DNA from: Absidia repens
Lineage: Eukaryota > Mucoromycota > Mucoromycetes > Mucorales > Cunninghamellaceae
Direction: 5' to 3'
DNA: 64,000 bases
Assembly (NCBI GenBank): GCA_002105175.1
Contig: MCGE01000042.1
Span: forward strand, 124,001-188,000
This document shows, one piece after another, positions 34,118 through 48,000 of the stretch. Under the pieces are notes generated by a model. That model ran no database searches, had not been told where the DNA came from, and was given only the letters and a program-made list of their open reading frames with translations. A program made the translations under genes and the position numbers. Each line of letters begins with the position of its first letter. Positions within the stretch are counted from its first letter, which is position 1.

Positions 34118-36140
34118 CTTGAGCAAAAGTGTTATTAAATCATGGGAAAAACCAGGATTGACGAATTTCATTTTAAGCTGCATTATTTTTTTTTTGTTGG
34201 AGAAAATGGTCAACATTGTTCACACATCGTCATATATAGCCATTTATATGACTTGGTTCATACCATAAATTAAGGGGAGCTCGCATAAATGATTTTTTAC
34301 CAAGTTAAAGTAGACAAAAGTGAAGCCAAACCCCTTTGTAAATATCCTTACAACAGAAATTATAATATTTCAAAATGCATTGAGCATCAAAGTGCGGAAT
34401 CAATACATTCACAGTCCGCACTTTTAGTGATCGGTCTTCCGTTACTAAAGAAACTAACTAGCACCTATTTTTTTTTGTTCGACGTTCATGCTGGTGGTAC
34501 TAAAATAAAAACACAAAAAAAAACACTTAAACATGGAGATGGCACGACATCATGCGTAACAAAGTGTCGAAATAACCTGAACCACCTTTTTCCATTCTCC
34601 ATTAGTGGGTGTTGTTTTTATGATACCTAAATGTGCAGAACTATTTCATTTTATGTGTATAATATCAGAATCTCATCATTTGGTATATCGTCAACTCATT
34701 TTTTGAGCATCATTTTGAATCTTATTAAGTTTGTTTTTCAATATTGTTGCCCTTATTTTGTTATTGTTTCCTTTCTTTTTTTCTTTCCACAACGTTGTTC
34801 CATTTTGCGCCTTTGTCTCCGAGCATTATATTGAAACAATAAACAAAGATTCCAATGTATTGCGAACAGCTTTGCAGTTGCACTGTATCTTTATTCTTTC
34901 TTCAGTCGACCTTTACTTTTTTTAATGAGGCTTTGCTCGATGGAGTCTAAATTCAACATTCCCCTGAATTTTTTAGCCAATCATATATTTTTATCAACTT
35001 ATCTTGATCTGAGGCTTCTGCAAATTTCTTCTGTGTCATGAGCACGGGCGCAACACCATCATGTAATAAAAATAAATCACTAATCTATTCTTTCTCATAT
35101 TTCTTTTGAATATTGGCAGCCGCAGGATGATATACCAGCCATTTGCAAACTTTTGATTTATAATAATATATTATTCAGACTGATACGACTACCGATAGTT
35201 GATATTATAGCCTATTTCTGTGGTACGGCATGATTTCATTTAAACAGTCTACTTTTTACTCTCAATTCGCGGATAATTATTTTTTCGACAGTGACTTGTA
35301 ATTTAGAATGATGACTCACGTGTCATTTCTAGTCATCAGTATAGACGGACGGGATTTTAATCAGTATGCTGTCAAAACTGGATCGACAAACAGCTGTCAA
35401 AAAAAAAAAAAGCAACCACACATCATTCGTCTCGGGCACTTTTTTTTTCTTTCTCGTCTTTGAAAATAATCACCGATTGCAATATAGATTGAAAAGTGAT
35501 TGAAACATAACCAAAGGATGATGGTGATGATCTCAGTTTGATAAATGGTTACTGATTGGGTGTATAGAAAATGGTAAGGGTTGGGGTTGATTTTGTAAAA
35601 AAGGACGGAACATTTTACATCTCCGCCCGAATGAAAAAATTTTTTCGCTCCAATTTTTTCATCCAAATAAAAGGCGAGCATTCTTTCGCATTTTGTTTTG
35701 ATCTTCTTCAGCTCCTTGGCTGAACAAACCATACCCTACAATAAAGCCTATTTTACTTCTTCCTCTTTCTCCACACTTTTTTTTTCTTTATCTTATCTCA
35801 TTCATACAACTTCCTTTTTTGTCTCTCTTCTCAATCTGTTGACACTGCCAAAGACATTTTGAAAAAGTAAGCTTTCATTTTATTTTCTTGGTGTTGGTGA
35901 AAAAACAAAAAAAGGGAAAAAAGAGTGGTCAGTGCTATGCCATATACTTTGGTGATTGTTATATTGATGAACAATGAGAAAGTTATATTGACATTACTTG
36001 CTTTTTTTTGTAGACACAAAAAAAAGAACAACTACAAGCATTTGACTCTTCTGTACCATACACTTCAAGAAATCTCTTTCTCCTCCTGCATATCTTAGAC
36101 TCTTCTCTATCTCTTTCTATATTATTGATATTTATTTACA
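32834..36140. other. Long divergent spacer between SFP1-like gene and URA2
   Basis: 3.3 kb with no convincing gene on either strand; the open frames at 33597-33821 and 34289-34630 have no recognisable domains. An (AT)n microsatellite lies at about 34083-34114. The right end is the URA2 leader, which contains a probable intron. Confidence 0.5.
35867..36013 (+). other. Probable 5' UTR intron of URA2
   Basis: GAAAAA|GTAAGC ... TTTTTTTTGTAG|ACAC, 147 nt, ending 127 nt before the start ATG. Strong borders in a pyrimidine-rich leader. No coding frame crosses it. Confidence 0.55.
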
Positions 36141-39100
36141 ATGGCCTCCAAAATGAATGAAACTGCTATGGGTGCTCGTCTCCCTGCTCCTGCCGCGAAT
36201 GCCACTCCTTTGCCCGCTATCTCCCCCAGATCTCCCTCTGCTCCTCATCGTCCTGTCACTGCAGTTGAAGATCCTAAGGATGTTACTATGGGTACTTTAG
36301 TCTTGAAAGACGGTTCCAGCTATCAAGGTGTCTCATTTGGTTCCGAAAAGGCTAGCATTTCTGGTGAATGTGTTTTCCAAACTGGTATGTATATATATCT
36401 ATGGTGGCTTTTTTTTTGTGATTCATGCAAAATGACTCACAAACCTTGTTTTTTTCACTGAATAGGTATGGTTGGTTATCCTGAATCCTTGACTGATCCT
36501 TCCTACCGTGGACAAATCTTGGTGTTGACTTTCCCATTGGTTGGCAACTATGGTGTTCCCGATCGCAATGAAATGGATGAATTGTTGAAGGATATCCCAA
36601 AGTATTTTGAATCAAGTGAAATCCATATTGCTGGTTTGATTGTGGGCAACTACGCTCAAGATTACTCTCATTTCCTTGCTGCTTCCTCTTTGGGTGCTTG
36701 GTTGAAAGAATACGATGTGCCTGCTCTTTATGGTATTGATACTCGTGCTTTGACCAAGAAGATTCGTATGAATGGTGTCCTCCTTGGTAAGATCTTGTTC
36801 CCCAAGTTGACCGTTTCTTCTTCCACTGTGATCGACTCTGCTGCTTCTGCTCTTGGTTTGACTCCTAGCAACGACAACAACGAAGGCGATAGCTCCGAAC
36901 GCTGGATGAAGGAGTATCAAGATGTCGCTTGGGTTGATCCCAATGAACGCAATTTGGTCGCTGATGTCTCTATCAAGGAACCCAAACTTTACAAGCCTGA
37001 TCCTGCTACTGCTATCAAGACCAAGGCTGGTGATCGTACATTACGTATTGTTGCCGTGGATGTTGGTATGAAATACAATCAAATCCGTTGCTTTGTTCAT
37101 CGTGGTGTGGAACTCAAGGTGGTCCCATGGGATTATGACTTCACTGCTGAACCTCATGATTCCTTTGATGGTTTGTTCTTGTCCAATGGTCCTGGTGATC
37201 CTACTATGGTGGCCACTACCTTCAACCGCCTCCGTGCTTTCTTGAAAGAAGGAAAGAAGCCTATCTTTGGTATCTGTTTGGGTCATCAATTGCTCGCTTT
37301 GGCTGCCGGTGCAAAGACCATGAAGATGAAGTATGGTAACCGTGGTCACAACATTCCTTGTACCAACCTCTTGTCCGGTCGTTGTTACATCACTTCTCAA
37401 AACCATGGTTATGCTGTTGATGCTGAATCTCTTCCCTCTGACTTCCAAGAATTGTTTGTCAATGCCAACGATGGTTCCAACGAAGGTATTATCCACAAAA
37501 CTCTTCCTATCTTCTCTGTGCAATTCCATCCTGAATCTACCCCTGGTCCTCGTGATACTGAATTCCTCTTTGACGTCTTCATCAACACTGTCAAGACCTG
37601 CGTGGATGAAAACAAGTTGGTGCCTGTTGAAATGCCCGGTGGAAAGATCGAAGACAACATTGCCAAGAACCCTCGCGTCCATGTCAAGAAGGTGCTTGTT
37701 CTCGGTTCCGGTGGTTTGTCTATTGGCCAAGCTGGTGAATTCGATTACTCTGGTTCTCAAGCTATCAAAGCCTTGAAGGAAGAAGGCATCTACACTATTT
37801 TGATCAATCCCAATATCGCCACTATCCAAACTTCCAAGGGTTTAGCTGACAAGGTCTACTTCCTTCCTGTTACTCCTGAATACGTGCGCAAGGTGATCAA
37901 GTTTGAAAAGCCTGATGGTATCTATGTCACTTTTGGTGGTCAAACTGCTCTCAATGTGGGTATCCAACTCAAGGACGAATTCGAATCTCTTGGTGTCAAG
38001 GTGCTCGGTACTCAAATTGACACCGTCATCACCACTGAAGATCGTGATTTGTTTGCCCAAGCTCTTTATGAAATCAACGAAAAGTGTGCTCCCTCCGCTT
38101 CTGCTGTCAATCATGAAGAAGCCCTCGCTGCCGCCAAGCAAATTGGTTACCCTGTCATTTGTCGTGCTGCTTTCGCTCTCGGTGGTCTTGGATCCGGTTT
38201 TGCGGACAATGAAAAGGAACTTGTCGCCCTTTGCAACAAGGCTTTCGCTACCTCTCCTCAAGTTTTGATCGAAAAGTCTATGAAGGGCTGGAAGGAAATT
38301 GAATACGAAGTGGTCCGTGATTGTCGTGATAACTGTATCACTGTGTGTAACATGGAAAACTTTGATCCTCTTGGTATCCATACTGGTGATTCTATTGTGG
38401 TGGCTCCTTCTCAAACCTTGTCTGATGAAGATTACAATATGTTGCGTACTACTGCCGTCAATGTCATTCGTCATTTAGGTGTGGTCGGTGAATGTAACAT
38501 CCAATATGCTCTCAACCCCTTCTCCAAGGAATATTGTATTATTGAAGTGAACGCTCGTCTCTCTCGATCCTCTGCTTTGGCCTCCAAGGCTACTGGTTAT
38601 CCTTTGGCTTTCGTTGCTGCCAAACTTGGTTTGGGCATTCCTTTGAACGAAATCAAGAACAGTGTGACCAAGGTGACTTGTGCCTGTTTCGAACCTTCTT
38701 TGGATTATGTTGTGGTCAAGATTCCTCGTTGGGATTTGAAGAAGTTCAACCGTGTCTCTACTGCTTTGGATTCCTCTATGAAATCTGTCGGTGAAGTCAT
38801 GGCTATTGGTCGTACCTTTGAAGAAACCATCCAAAAGGCTATCCGGGCTATTGATTACAACTTTACCGGTTTTAGCGAAGTAAGTATTTGTATATATAGG
38901 CTGAAGAGAGGGGGCAAAATTATGCAAATGGTATTTCATTGGATATATACTAATTTTTTTTTTCATAGAACGATGTTGTCGGTCTCAACAACCTTGATGC
39001 TGAATTGAAAAACCCTTCCGACACTCGCTTGTTTGCAATTGCCAACGCTATGCACCATGGCTACACTGTTGACCGTGTATGGGAATTGACCAATATTGAC

Positions 39101-42100
39101 AAATGGTTCTTGAACAAATTGATGCGTATCGTCAACCTCGACAACCGCTTGGAAGGATTCAACAAGGCCAACGTGCCTGGTAACTTGCTTCGCTCTGCCA
39201 AACAACTCGGTTTCTCTGACCGTCAAATTGCCAACTGTATCAACAGCAATGAATTGGCTGTGCGTCGTCTTCGCCAAGAATATGGTATTACTCCTTATGT
39301 CAAGCAAATTGATACTGGTAAGTTGAATTAAGCAAGGGGCAAAAAAAAAAGTGGAGGTGCTTGTGAAGAGGTAATGATCATGGGAACTTACAATTTTTTT
39401 TATATAATTTAGTTGCTGCTGAATTCCCTGCATTTACCAATTACTTGTATATGACCTACAATGGTGTGGAACACGATATTGATTTCCAAGACAATGGTAT
39501 TATGGTGCTTGGTTCTGGTGTTTATCGTATTGGTTCATCTGTGGAATTCGATTGGTGTGCCGTCAGAGCTATCCGTACTTTACGCGAACAAGGTATCAAG
39601 ACTGTCATGGTGAACTACAACCCTGAAACTGTATCCACCGATTACGATGAAGCTGACCGACTCTATTTCGAAAATATCAATTTGGAACGTGTGATGGATA
39701 TTTATGAAATCGAACAATCTACTGGTGTGATGATGTCCATGGGTGGTCAAACCCCTAACAACATTGCTTTGCCTCTTTATCGTCAAAACGTCAAGGTCCT
39801 TGGTACCTCTCCTGAAATGATTGACAATGCGGAAAATCGTTACAAGTTCTCTCGTATGTGTGATCGTATTGGTGTGGACCAACCTTTGTGGAAGGAATTG
39901 ACATCTTATGAAGAAGCTGAAAAGTTCTGTGACACTGTTGACTTCCCTGTCTTGGTTCGTCCTTCATATGTGTTGTCTGGCGCTGCCATGAACGTTGTCT
40001 CTTCCAAGGATGACTTGGCCTCTTACTTGAAGGAAGCTGCCGCTGTCTCTCGTGAACACCCTGTTGTTATTTCCAAGTACATTGAAGAAGCCAAGGAAAT
40101 TGAAATGGATGCTGTTGCTTTGGATGGTAAGATGATCATGCATGTGGTGTCTGAACATGTTGAAAATGCTGGTGTGCATTCTGGTGATGCTACTTTGGTG
40201 CTCCCTCCTCAAGATTTGGATCCTGAAACCATTCGCAAGATCGAAGTTGCAACCGCCAAGATTGGTCGTGCATTGAATGTCACTGGTCCCTTCAACATTC
40301 AATTCATCGCCAAGAACAACGAAATCAAGGTCATTGAATGTAATGTCCGTGCTGCTCGTTCGTTCCCCTTCGTATCCAAGGTCATGGGTGTTGATTTGAT
40401 CGAAATGGCTACTTTGGCCATGTTAGGTTTGCCAGTTGAAGCATATCCCAAGGTATCCATTCCTAAAGACTACGTTGGTGTCAAGGTCCCTCAATTCTCT
40501 TTCAGTCGTTTGTCTGGCGCTGATCCTATTCTTGGTGTTGAAATGGCCTCTACTGGTGAAGTTGCCTGTTTCGGCAAAGACAAATACTCCGCTTACCTCA
40601 AGGCATTGTTGGCCACTGGCTTCTCTCTCCCCAAGAAGAACATTTTGTTGTCTATTGGTTCTTACAAGGAAAAACAAGAAATGCTTCCCTCTGTCAAGAA
40701 ATTACACCAATTGGGCTACACCATCTTTGCCACCACTGGTACTGCTGATTTCATTCAAGAACACAACATTCCCGTCAAGCATTTGGAAACCCTCGACGGT
40801 GATGTGGATGATAAACTCAAGGCTGAATATTCTTTGCAACAACATTTGTCCAACAACTTGATCGATATGTACATCAACTTGCCTTCTCGCAACAGATTCC
40901 GTCGTCCTGCCTCTTACATGTCCAAGGGTTACCGCTCTCGTCGTATGGCTGTGGACTACTCAATTCCTTTGTTGACCAATGTCAAGTGTGCCAAGGTATT
41001 CGTTGAAGCTCTTGCTCGTATGAAGGAATTCGAAGTTACTGGTGTGGATTACAAGACCAGCAACACTACCGCCGTTTTGCCCGGTTTATTCAATGTGAAC
41101 GCTTACTTGGGTCAAGCTGATGAATTTGCTGATGTGACCAAGGCTTCCGTGTGCGCTGGTTACACCACCATCTCTGCCATTGCTGAAGATGTCAACAACT
41201 CCGCTGGAATCGATGCCGTCACCGCTAGTGCCCACAAGGCTGCCCATACTGACTACTTGCTCAACGTCACTGCTACTGCCGACAATGCAGGCTCTGTTGG
41301 TGCCCTTGCTGCTGATACCGCCTCTGTTTACATCAATACTGATAAGATTGGTAGCGGTAATGTATCTGTGTTTGACTCCGTCTTCTCTTCCTGGCCCAGC
41401 TCTCAATTGGTGGTCACTGATGCCAAGGGTACCGATCTCGCCTCTATCTTGTTATTGGCTTCTTTGCACAACCGTGTTATCCATGTCACCAATGTGATGA
41501 GCAAGGACGATTTGGCTTTGATTGAACTCAGCAAGAAGAAGGGATTGGAAGTAAGTTGCGACGTCTGTGTGTACGCCTTATTCTTGACTTCTGAAGAATA
41601 TGACAACACCAAGCTCCTCCCCACCAAAAAGGATCAAGAAGCATTGTGGAAGAACCTCAAGGCTGTGGACTGCTTCTCTATTGGTTCCACTCCTCGTCTT
41701 TTGGCTCAAGCTCTTGGTAAGCCTACTTCTCCTGCTTCTGGTATCGATGAAGCTCTTCCCCTCTTGTTGGATGCTGTTGCTCAAGGAAAGTTACGTCTCA
41801 AGGATATTTCTGACCGTTTGTATGAAAACCCTCGTCGTATCTTTGGTTTGGTTCCTCAAGCTGATACCTATGTTGAAGTGGAAGTTGATCGTAAGCATGT
41901 GTGGAAGTCATCTGGTGCTCAATGGTCTCCCTTGGAAGGTCGTACCCTCAGTGGATCTGTGCATCGTGTGGTTATGACTGAAAAGACTGTGTTCATGGAC
42001 AAATTGTGCAAGTCTCAAGGTAACCTCGGCCGTGATTTGTCTGTTCAAGCTCAACAAGTGATTGCCAATGCTCCTGCTACCAACGTGGCTGCCACCAGTG

Positions 42101-43233
42101 GTGCCGAAGGTGCTCAACAAGCCAGCCAAATCAAGAAAATCGATGCTATGCCTGTCCCTGAAAAGGTGATTGATTCTGTTTCTCCTCGTTTGGTCCCTGC
42201 TGCTGATCCTGTGCGCTTGGCTGGTGCTGCTGATCAACAATTGGTCTCATATGGTGCTCCTCAATATGAAATCACTGCTTCTTTGGCTCGTGTCTTCAAC
42301 CGCTCTCCTTTCTTCCGCAACCACATTCTCAAATCCAAGCAATTCGACCGCAATGACTTGCACTTACTGTTCGGCGTGGCCCATGAAATGCGCAACTTGG
42401 TTGAACTCTATGGATCCATCAACTTGCTCGAAGGTCGGGTATTGAGCACCATGTTCTTTGAACCTTCCACTCGTACTTCCACCTCCTTTGAAGCTGCTAT
42501 GTACCGACTTGGTGGTAAGGTTGTTGCTGTGAACGCTTCTACTTCTTCTGTCCAAAAGGGTGAATCCTTGGCTGATACTGTTCGTACTCTTGGTTGTTAT
42601 GCTGACTGTATTGTCCTCCGTCATCCTCAACCTGGAAGCGCTCAAGTTGCCGCCAAATACTCCAAGGTGCCTATTATCAATGCTGGTGATGGTATTGGTG
42701 AACATCCTACGCAAGCCTTCTTGGATGTGTTTACTATTCGTGAAGAATTGGGTACTGTGAATGGCTTGACAGTGACTTTGGTTGGTGATTTGAAGAACGG
42801 TCGTACTGTGCACAGTTTGGTGAAGATTTTGGCTTATTATCAAGTTACCCTCAACTATGTGGCTCCTCCCTCTCTTTCCATGCCCCAAGAAGTGATGGAC
42901 GAAGTTGCTGCTGTCGGTGTGACTCAAAACGTGTACACCTCTTTGGACCAAGTGATTGACAGTACTGATGTGCTCTACATGACCCGTGTGCAAAAGGAAC
43001 GATTCGAAACCGAAGATGCTTACAATGCTGTCAAGGACTCCTTCATTTTGAACAATGATATGCTCAGCAAGGCCAAGTCTCAAATGATTGTGTTGCATCC
43101 TTTGCCTCGTGTCAATGAAATCGAACCTGAAGTCGACTTTGATCAACGTGCCGCCTACTTCCGTCAAATGCGCTATGGTTTGTATGTCCGTATGGCCCTC
43201 TTGGCTCTTGTTATGGGCAACATCCGCGGTTAG
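36141..43233 (+). CDS. URA2: Multifunctional CPSase (glutamine) / aspartate carbamoyltransferase
   Basis: Catalyses the first two steps of pyrimidine synthesis. Four exons (36141-36384, 36466-38879, 38969-39317, 39413-43233) give 2275 aa, close to yeast Ura2. Domains in order: CPSase small subunit and class I glutamine amidotransferase (FGICLGHQ with the nucleophile Cys; QFHPES with His and Glu); two CPSase large-subunit ATP-grasp halves ([21 protein letters not shown] and [17 protein letters not shown]); an MGS-like regulatory domain ([12 protein letters not shown]); a DHOase-like domain; and a C-terminal ATCase ([43 protein letters not shown]). The DHOase-like part lacks the metal-binding histidines of active animal CAD ([11 protein letters not shown] instead of a His-containing motif), as in other fungi, so a separate dihydroorotase is expected. 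In yeast UTP inhibits this enzyme through the regulatory domain. Confidence 0.98.
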
Positions 43234-43769
43234 ATCACTTCTATCGCTTTCAAATTTAGCTTTTAGTATTTATTTTGATCCTTATTTTATTTTTTTATAC
43301 ATATTTTTATTTTTATTTTGCTGGGAAAATTGCAGTTTATACATATCTATTTAGGCATTCTTATTATTTTATTACATCTTTTTTTATTATTTATATACAC
43401 ATTACAAATTGGGTTTTCTGGTTTTTTATTCAGAGGTAGATTGGAAATGGAATAATCTTGGCAGTGAATTTTATTTTACCAACCCTACCTCATTTTTATT
43501 TATATTCAATAAAAGTTACCTTTTAACACCTGAAATAAAAAAATCATCAATCATTAATATCATTATGTCTATTTTGAATCATGTGGAAATGCTTTTTGTA
43601 TCATTTAAAGGGTGGCCTTAGCTCCAAAAAAATTCTTCCGACATATATGTGATTTATGTAATACAGCAAGACAGCGGCTTTCTGGAATTTTTTACTCTGG
43701 TTTTTTTTTTTTTCCCATCGAGATGAAGGGAATGTGGTTTAGTGAGGGGCCATAGAAAACAATTCCCAA

Positions 43770-44040
43770 TTCCGCCCCTGTGCATTTTATTTGCCACCAA
43801 TTTTTTTTTTGCCTCTCTCTCTCTCTCTCTCTCTCGATTTTTTTCCCTTCTTTTTCTTTTCTTCACAATTGTTGCTTCTAGGGTTTATGTTGGACTTAGA
43901 ATAGCGTTAGGACTAGTTTAGAAGGGGGTTCAGTTCAGGGATTACAAGATGCATGGGGGACCCTTTCATTTTGGATTTAGGATTTTGGACCATCATTAGT
44001 TTGGACCTTTGGAGTCGTCATTAGCTTCGTTTCCCTGATT
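43770..44040 (+). repeat. R1 dispersed repeat, copy E
   Basis: Forward. CCGCCCCTGTGCATTTTAT corresponds to the GC block; then a pyrimidine tract, GGACTAGTTTAGAAGGG and the core GGATTACAAGATGCATGGGG at about 43939, followed by CCCTTTCATTTTGGATT. The 3' part is cut short. Confidence 0.75.
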
Positions 44041-44149
44041 TTTTGCATAAAAACAAGGCTGGATGATTCAGGCTCCGCATTTTGATTTCTATTTTTTTTT
44101 TTCTCTCTTTTTCTTTATTTTTTATTTTTTTCCTTCATGATAGTCTGAA

Positions 44150-44360
44150 TGATATGATGGCAAGGCTCATTGGGATACTGGTGATCTAGGATTAGTGTTA
44201 GAACTTGAATTAGGGGCGTTTTCAAAAACGCAAAACAAACATCATGAGGAAACCCTTTCATTTTCGATGTAGGATTTGGGAACGTCTGTAGATTAGCACT
44301 CATTAGTTTAGTAATAGTTTGTCAGCAGTTGTATCTACGTCTGAATAAATATGTTATTTT
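44150..44360 (+). repeat. R1 dispersed repeat, copy F (subtype shared with D)
   Basis: Forward. GTGTTAGAACTTGAATTAGG and the degenerate core CAAACATCATGAGGAAACCC, then TTTCATTTT. It ends TGAATAAATATG near 44350. Confidence 0.7.
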
Positions 44361-44479
44361 TCATATAATTAGTTTCACTGTTGTACGTTTACATTATAAG
44401 TTTCATCGATTGTGTACTACATATGCATAGGAAAAAAAAGTGTTTCTATGTATATATATATGAAAACGGAACGAATTGA

Positions 44480-44625
44480 GTATTATGGAGACTCATTACA
44501 AAATGCTTGGGGAAATCCGTTCATTTTGGATCTATGATTTTGGACCACCATTAGCTTGGCTCTGTAGAGCCTCCATTTTCTTAATTTAGTGTTAGTTTGT
44601 CCATAGTTTTAATTATTAATTAATT
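44480..44625 (+). repeat. R1 dispersed repeat, copy G (fragment)
   Basis: Forward. Core CATTACAAAATGCTTGGGG, then CGTTCATTTTGGAT and GTGTTAGTTTGTCCATAG. Only the core half of the element is present. Confidence 0.65.
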
Positions 44626-44795
44626 AATATATCATATTAAAAAGGGCATGATGTCTACTTATCTAAGATACCCATCTAAGATAACCATCTACGACTTTGA
44701 AATTTTCTACTTTTCCTCCATTCACATCACCGTATCTGATCCTTGCCTAGTTTTTTTTTTTTTTGCACGACGGTTGGGCCCCAAGGGGCTACCCA

Positions 44796-44926
44796 CCAAA
44801 GTGCGAAATGGCGGAGACTTTTATCCTATCCCATCAAAACCCTCACTTTAATAAAAAAAACTGTGCCACCCAATAAATCAAAGATTTCCAAAAGCTCCAG
44901 CGGAGCGCCAGAGCGTTTATTTGAGA
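44796..44926 (+). repeat. R2 short repeat, copy 1
   Basis: Starts CCAAAGTGCGAAATGGCGGA, has ATCAAAACCCTCACTTTAAT and ACCCAATAAA, and ends in a hairpin-prone GCTCCAGCGGAGC followed by CAGAGCGTTTATTTGA. Copy 2 is at 58750-58877 in the same orientation. No coding potential. Confidence 0.7.
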
Positions 44927-45055
44927 TAATAGCGTAGCAATATAATAAAATACATAGTGATAATAACAGGTAAAAATATAAAGGTAAGAAGTGTACGGTA
45001 AGATAGATACATAAAAAAGCAATAAAGACAAATATATAATAACTAATGATAAAAT

Positions 45056-48000
45056 CTATATCAAAGAAGCCACCCATTCTTTCATTTCGTTTTGATTTCC
45101 AGTTTGGCACTGGTAGGTGTTGATGGTGGTATAAAGGGTAAAAGTATTCACAAGATCCTGAAAAAGAGAATGGCTTTAATACGAAGCGCAAAAAACATCC
45201 ACTGATTCCCGTGTTATTTCAACTTACTTTGGTAGGTGTATTTACCCGAACGGCTTGGACGTTCAAAATTCCAAGTTCATTTGTTTCATAATCATTGGCA
45301 TATATCAAAAGATAGGGCCTACAAAATGAAACAAGAGTCAATCAATACTAAATTATATTCCCTTTCCCATACCCCAATCCTCATTACATACCGTTTCAGT
45401 AAAAACCATCGTCTTATCCACTTGGAAAATTGGGTTGGCGCATCATTGTTGTTCAACTTCCGTATCCTCATGTAACCATAATGTTGAAGCATCAAGAATC
45501 CATTTTTTCCAGGTCGTTGGTCATCACTAGACAAATAGAAAGACGTCATACAACGGTTATTCTTTTAATAAAATGGCTGAGTCTTACCTTAAAGTGATTT
45601 GATGAATATCATAAAGCGGTATATCGTGTTTAACGTGTTCGATCGGCGATTCTAACTGATCGGTAGAGCCGAAGGCATTGATCAAATGCAACCCGGTTCG
45701 TTCTTCCCGTTTCGAATCCACCCACTGCTGAACTATAGAGTGTAACATGTATTTGCGATTGAGTTGTTGTTGTTCCACATTTTCGTCTGATGATAAATCC
45801 ACTCGTGTATTATCGGTTATGGCACCTCGTCGCTTTTGCAGTAGATCAAGCAAGGTCAGCGTGTATCTAGTGTTGGCCACCTCCATCTTCGTCAGCATGG
45901 ATCGACGTGCCATATCATATGTCCTGATTTTTTGCATTTGGTGTTGTTGCCATTCATGGTGGTCACTGTTGGTTTCATGACGGACTTGGTATGACGAAAG
46001 CCGCCGAGGTCGTTCCCATACTCGATAAATCCCCGTCAAAGATGATTTTTTCTTGCTTTGCTGTCCAGATCCAATAGCTGCAAATCCGATTTCACCACAT
46101 GCATCATCGTCGTCATCGTCATTATCATCATCACTGTGTCGGGAACTGCTGGAGGACGCGGAGGTGAAGAGGTTGCGAAGAAGAGATTGTCGTTTGATCA
46201 TTCCATTGCTGCCGCCCGAGGTAATTTGCACGCCAATATTCATCTGAAATGGTGCCCCGTGGAAAATCCATTTTATGGTGAGGTCAACAGTCGATCCAGC
46301 GCCAGTGAGCCGATTTAATAGCAATGAATTGTGAAGCGAGCTATCCCATGCCCCTTGAAGCTCCAATGTGTCCTTTGTCTTCCGTACCAGAGTAAGAGGG
46401 ATCGAAATATCTTGAGCAGGAGTTGATCTGTCTGTTGTACCGTTGTTACCGCCCTCTGTTTTTGGAGACCGTAGTCGAATGTCACCAATCCATAAAATCA
46501 GTCCATCCACTCCATCTAGCGTAAGTCCATCATGATCATTTCCATGTTCGCCATTTTTGTCATTGTCTTCACCGCTAAATAACGACGGAGGTAACTTCCA
46601 ATCATGTCGAATCGTCAATACAATCCGCCGTTGTTGTCCTTGTCGTAACATGAATATTCCTTGAGGAAGTTGATGGCCGATCATATCCGCTGAAGACGTT
46701 GATGACCTTGCGCATAGAGAAGATGCCAATATAAAACCTTGATCTGCATCCAGGGTGTCGTCATCATCATCAGAGTCGTCATCTAATCTTGACCCTACCC
46801 GCGTACCTGGAGGTTTGTTGACTTGCACCGCAGTATATTCGCCAGAGACACGAGCAAGTTCAAGTATTTCAATCCAAGCATATACATTGTGTTTTTTTTC
46901 CACCGATGGAAGCTGGTGACTTGCACAAGGTTCATCCTGGAAAGATTTCAAATAACCCGATTGAGGCTGTCCATAGACTTCGAAGATCAAATCGTCATAT
47001 TGAATTGCCGTCAATATATCGTCCGATACCACCATCGAGAAAGTTTTGCTGTAATTAAAGTCAATGCTGACGTGCTTTTCGAATTGACTTGCACACGAGG
47101 TAGCGTAAATTTGATCATTCCCAACACCAAATGCGTCCAGTCGGAATTGCGCATGCACATGAGTAAAGTCACTTTCTTTCACCCCAGAGAGCTCCCCAAT
47201 ACGTACTTCAAATACCAATCGCTGACCAGGCTGTAGCACATCATCATCATTATCATCATGTCGTTGCTGCTGCTGCTGTTGTTGTTGTTGTTGTTGTTGT
47301 TGCTGTTGTTGCTGTTGTTGGTTGAAACTGTCTCCAGTCACCGTACGCTGACTAAAGGAAGATGTTGGAATCGGACTGGTGCTTCCATTGCCTCCACTCA
47401 TTGTTCCTGTAGTGCTATGGCTGCGTTGTGGTTGACGTTCTTTCGATCGGGCAATAGGAGCAATGAGCACGTTGAGCTTTCCCACAACACGGCATGTACG
47501 TTGACAAAAGACATCCAGTGTACGTTCCATAGGCGCATGTAAAGCTAAATGGCGTAAGCGCATTTTTGCCATGCCAATCAATGCAAACTGAGGAGGGTGG
47601 CTGTCATAAAATAAATCCAGTTGATCGTTTCCATAATTATCATGATTGTTGTCAATGGTTGTCACCAGATGATGAGCTTGATCCGACACAAATCGTATTC
47701 CTTGCATGTATCGTAACCGTGTTTTCAATCGATCCAGAGACCAAAGATAAGTGCACTGATGTTTGGAATCAATGACTCGCACCCCGATGCAAGACTTTTT
47801 TGATGCCAACAACGTTTTGTCCAGTCGTGCCGCATTCACGTCTTCTTCCCAAGCTGATCCCGCTGCCGCCTTTATGTTGTGGATAATTGTCAGTTGGTAT
47901 ACCACCTTCTTATCAAGTTGCCGTGCAAGTGCATTCACTTCGTACAGAGTTGCGCCATTCATCAAGAGAGTTTCGGCCAAGTGGACATAGCGTTGATCCC

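Larger units (their letters stand above)
43234..45055. other. Convergent spacer with R1 copies E, F, G and repeat R2
   Basis: Between two converging genes. The URA2 3' region (AATAAA near 43507) is followed by three R1 copies in the same orientation and one R2 copy. A (CT)n run lies at 43815-43836. No gene is recognised. Confidence 0.6.

Noticed and set aside
33597..34630. Frames of 74 and 113 codons in the SFP1-like/URA2 spacer
   Set aside because: No family resemblance and no splice-linked continuation; treated as chance.
37041..38966. Long minus-strand frames inside URA2 (262, 210 and 163 codons)
   Set aside because: Shadow frames of strongly biased URA2 codons; no domains and exactly opposite conserved enzyme sequence.
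36468..43233. URA2 as separate bacterial-type carA/carB/pyrB genes
   Set aside because: One frame continues through all domains with short GT-AG introns; domain order and length match fungal Ura2.
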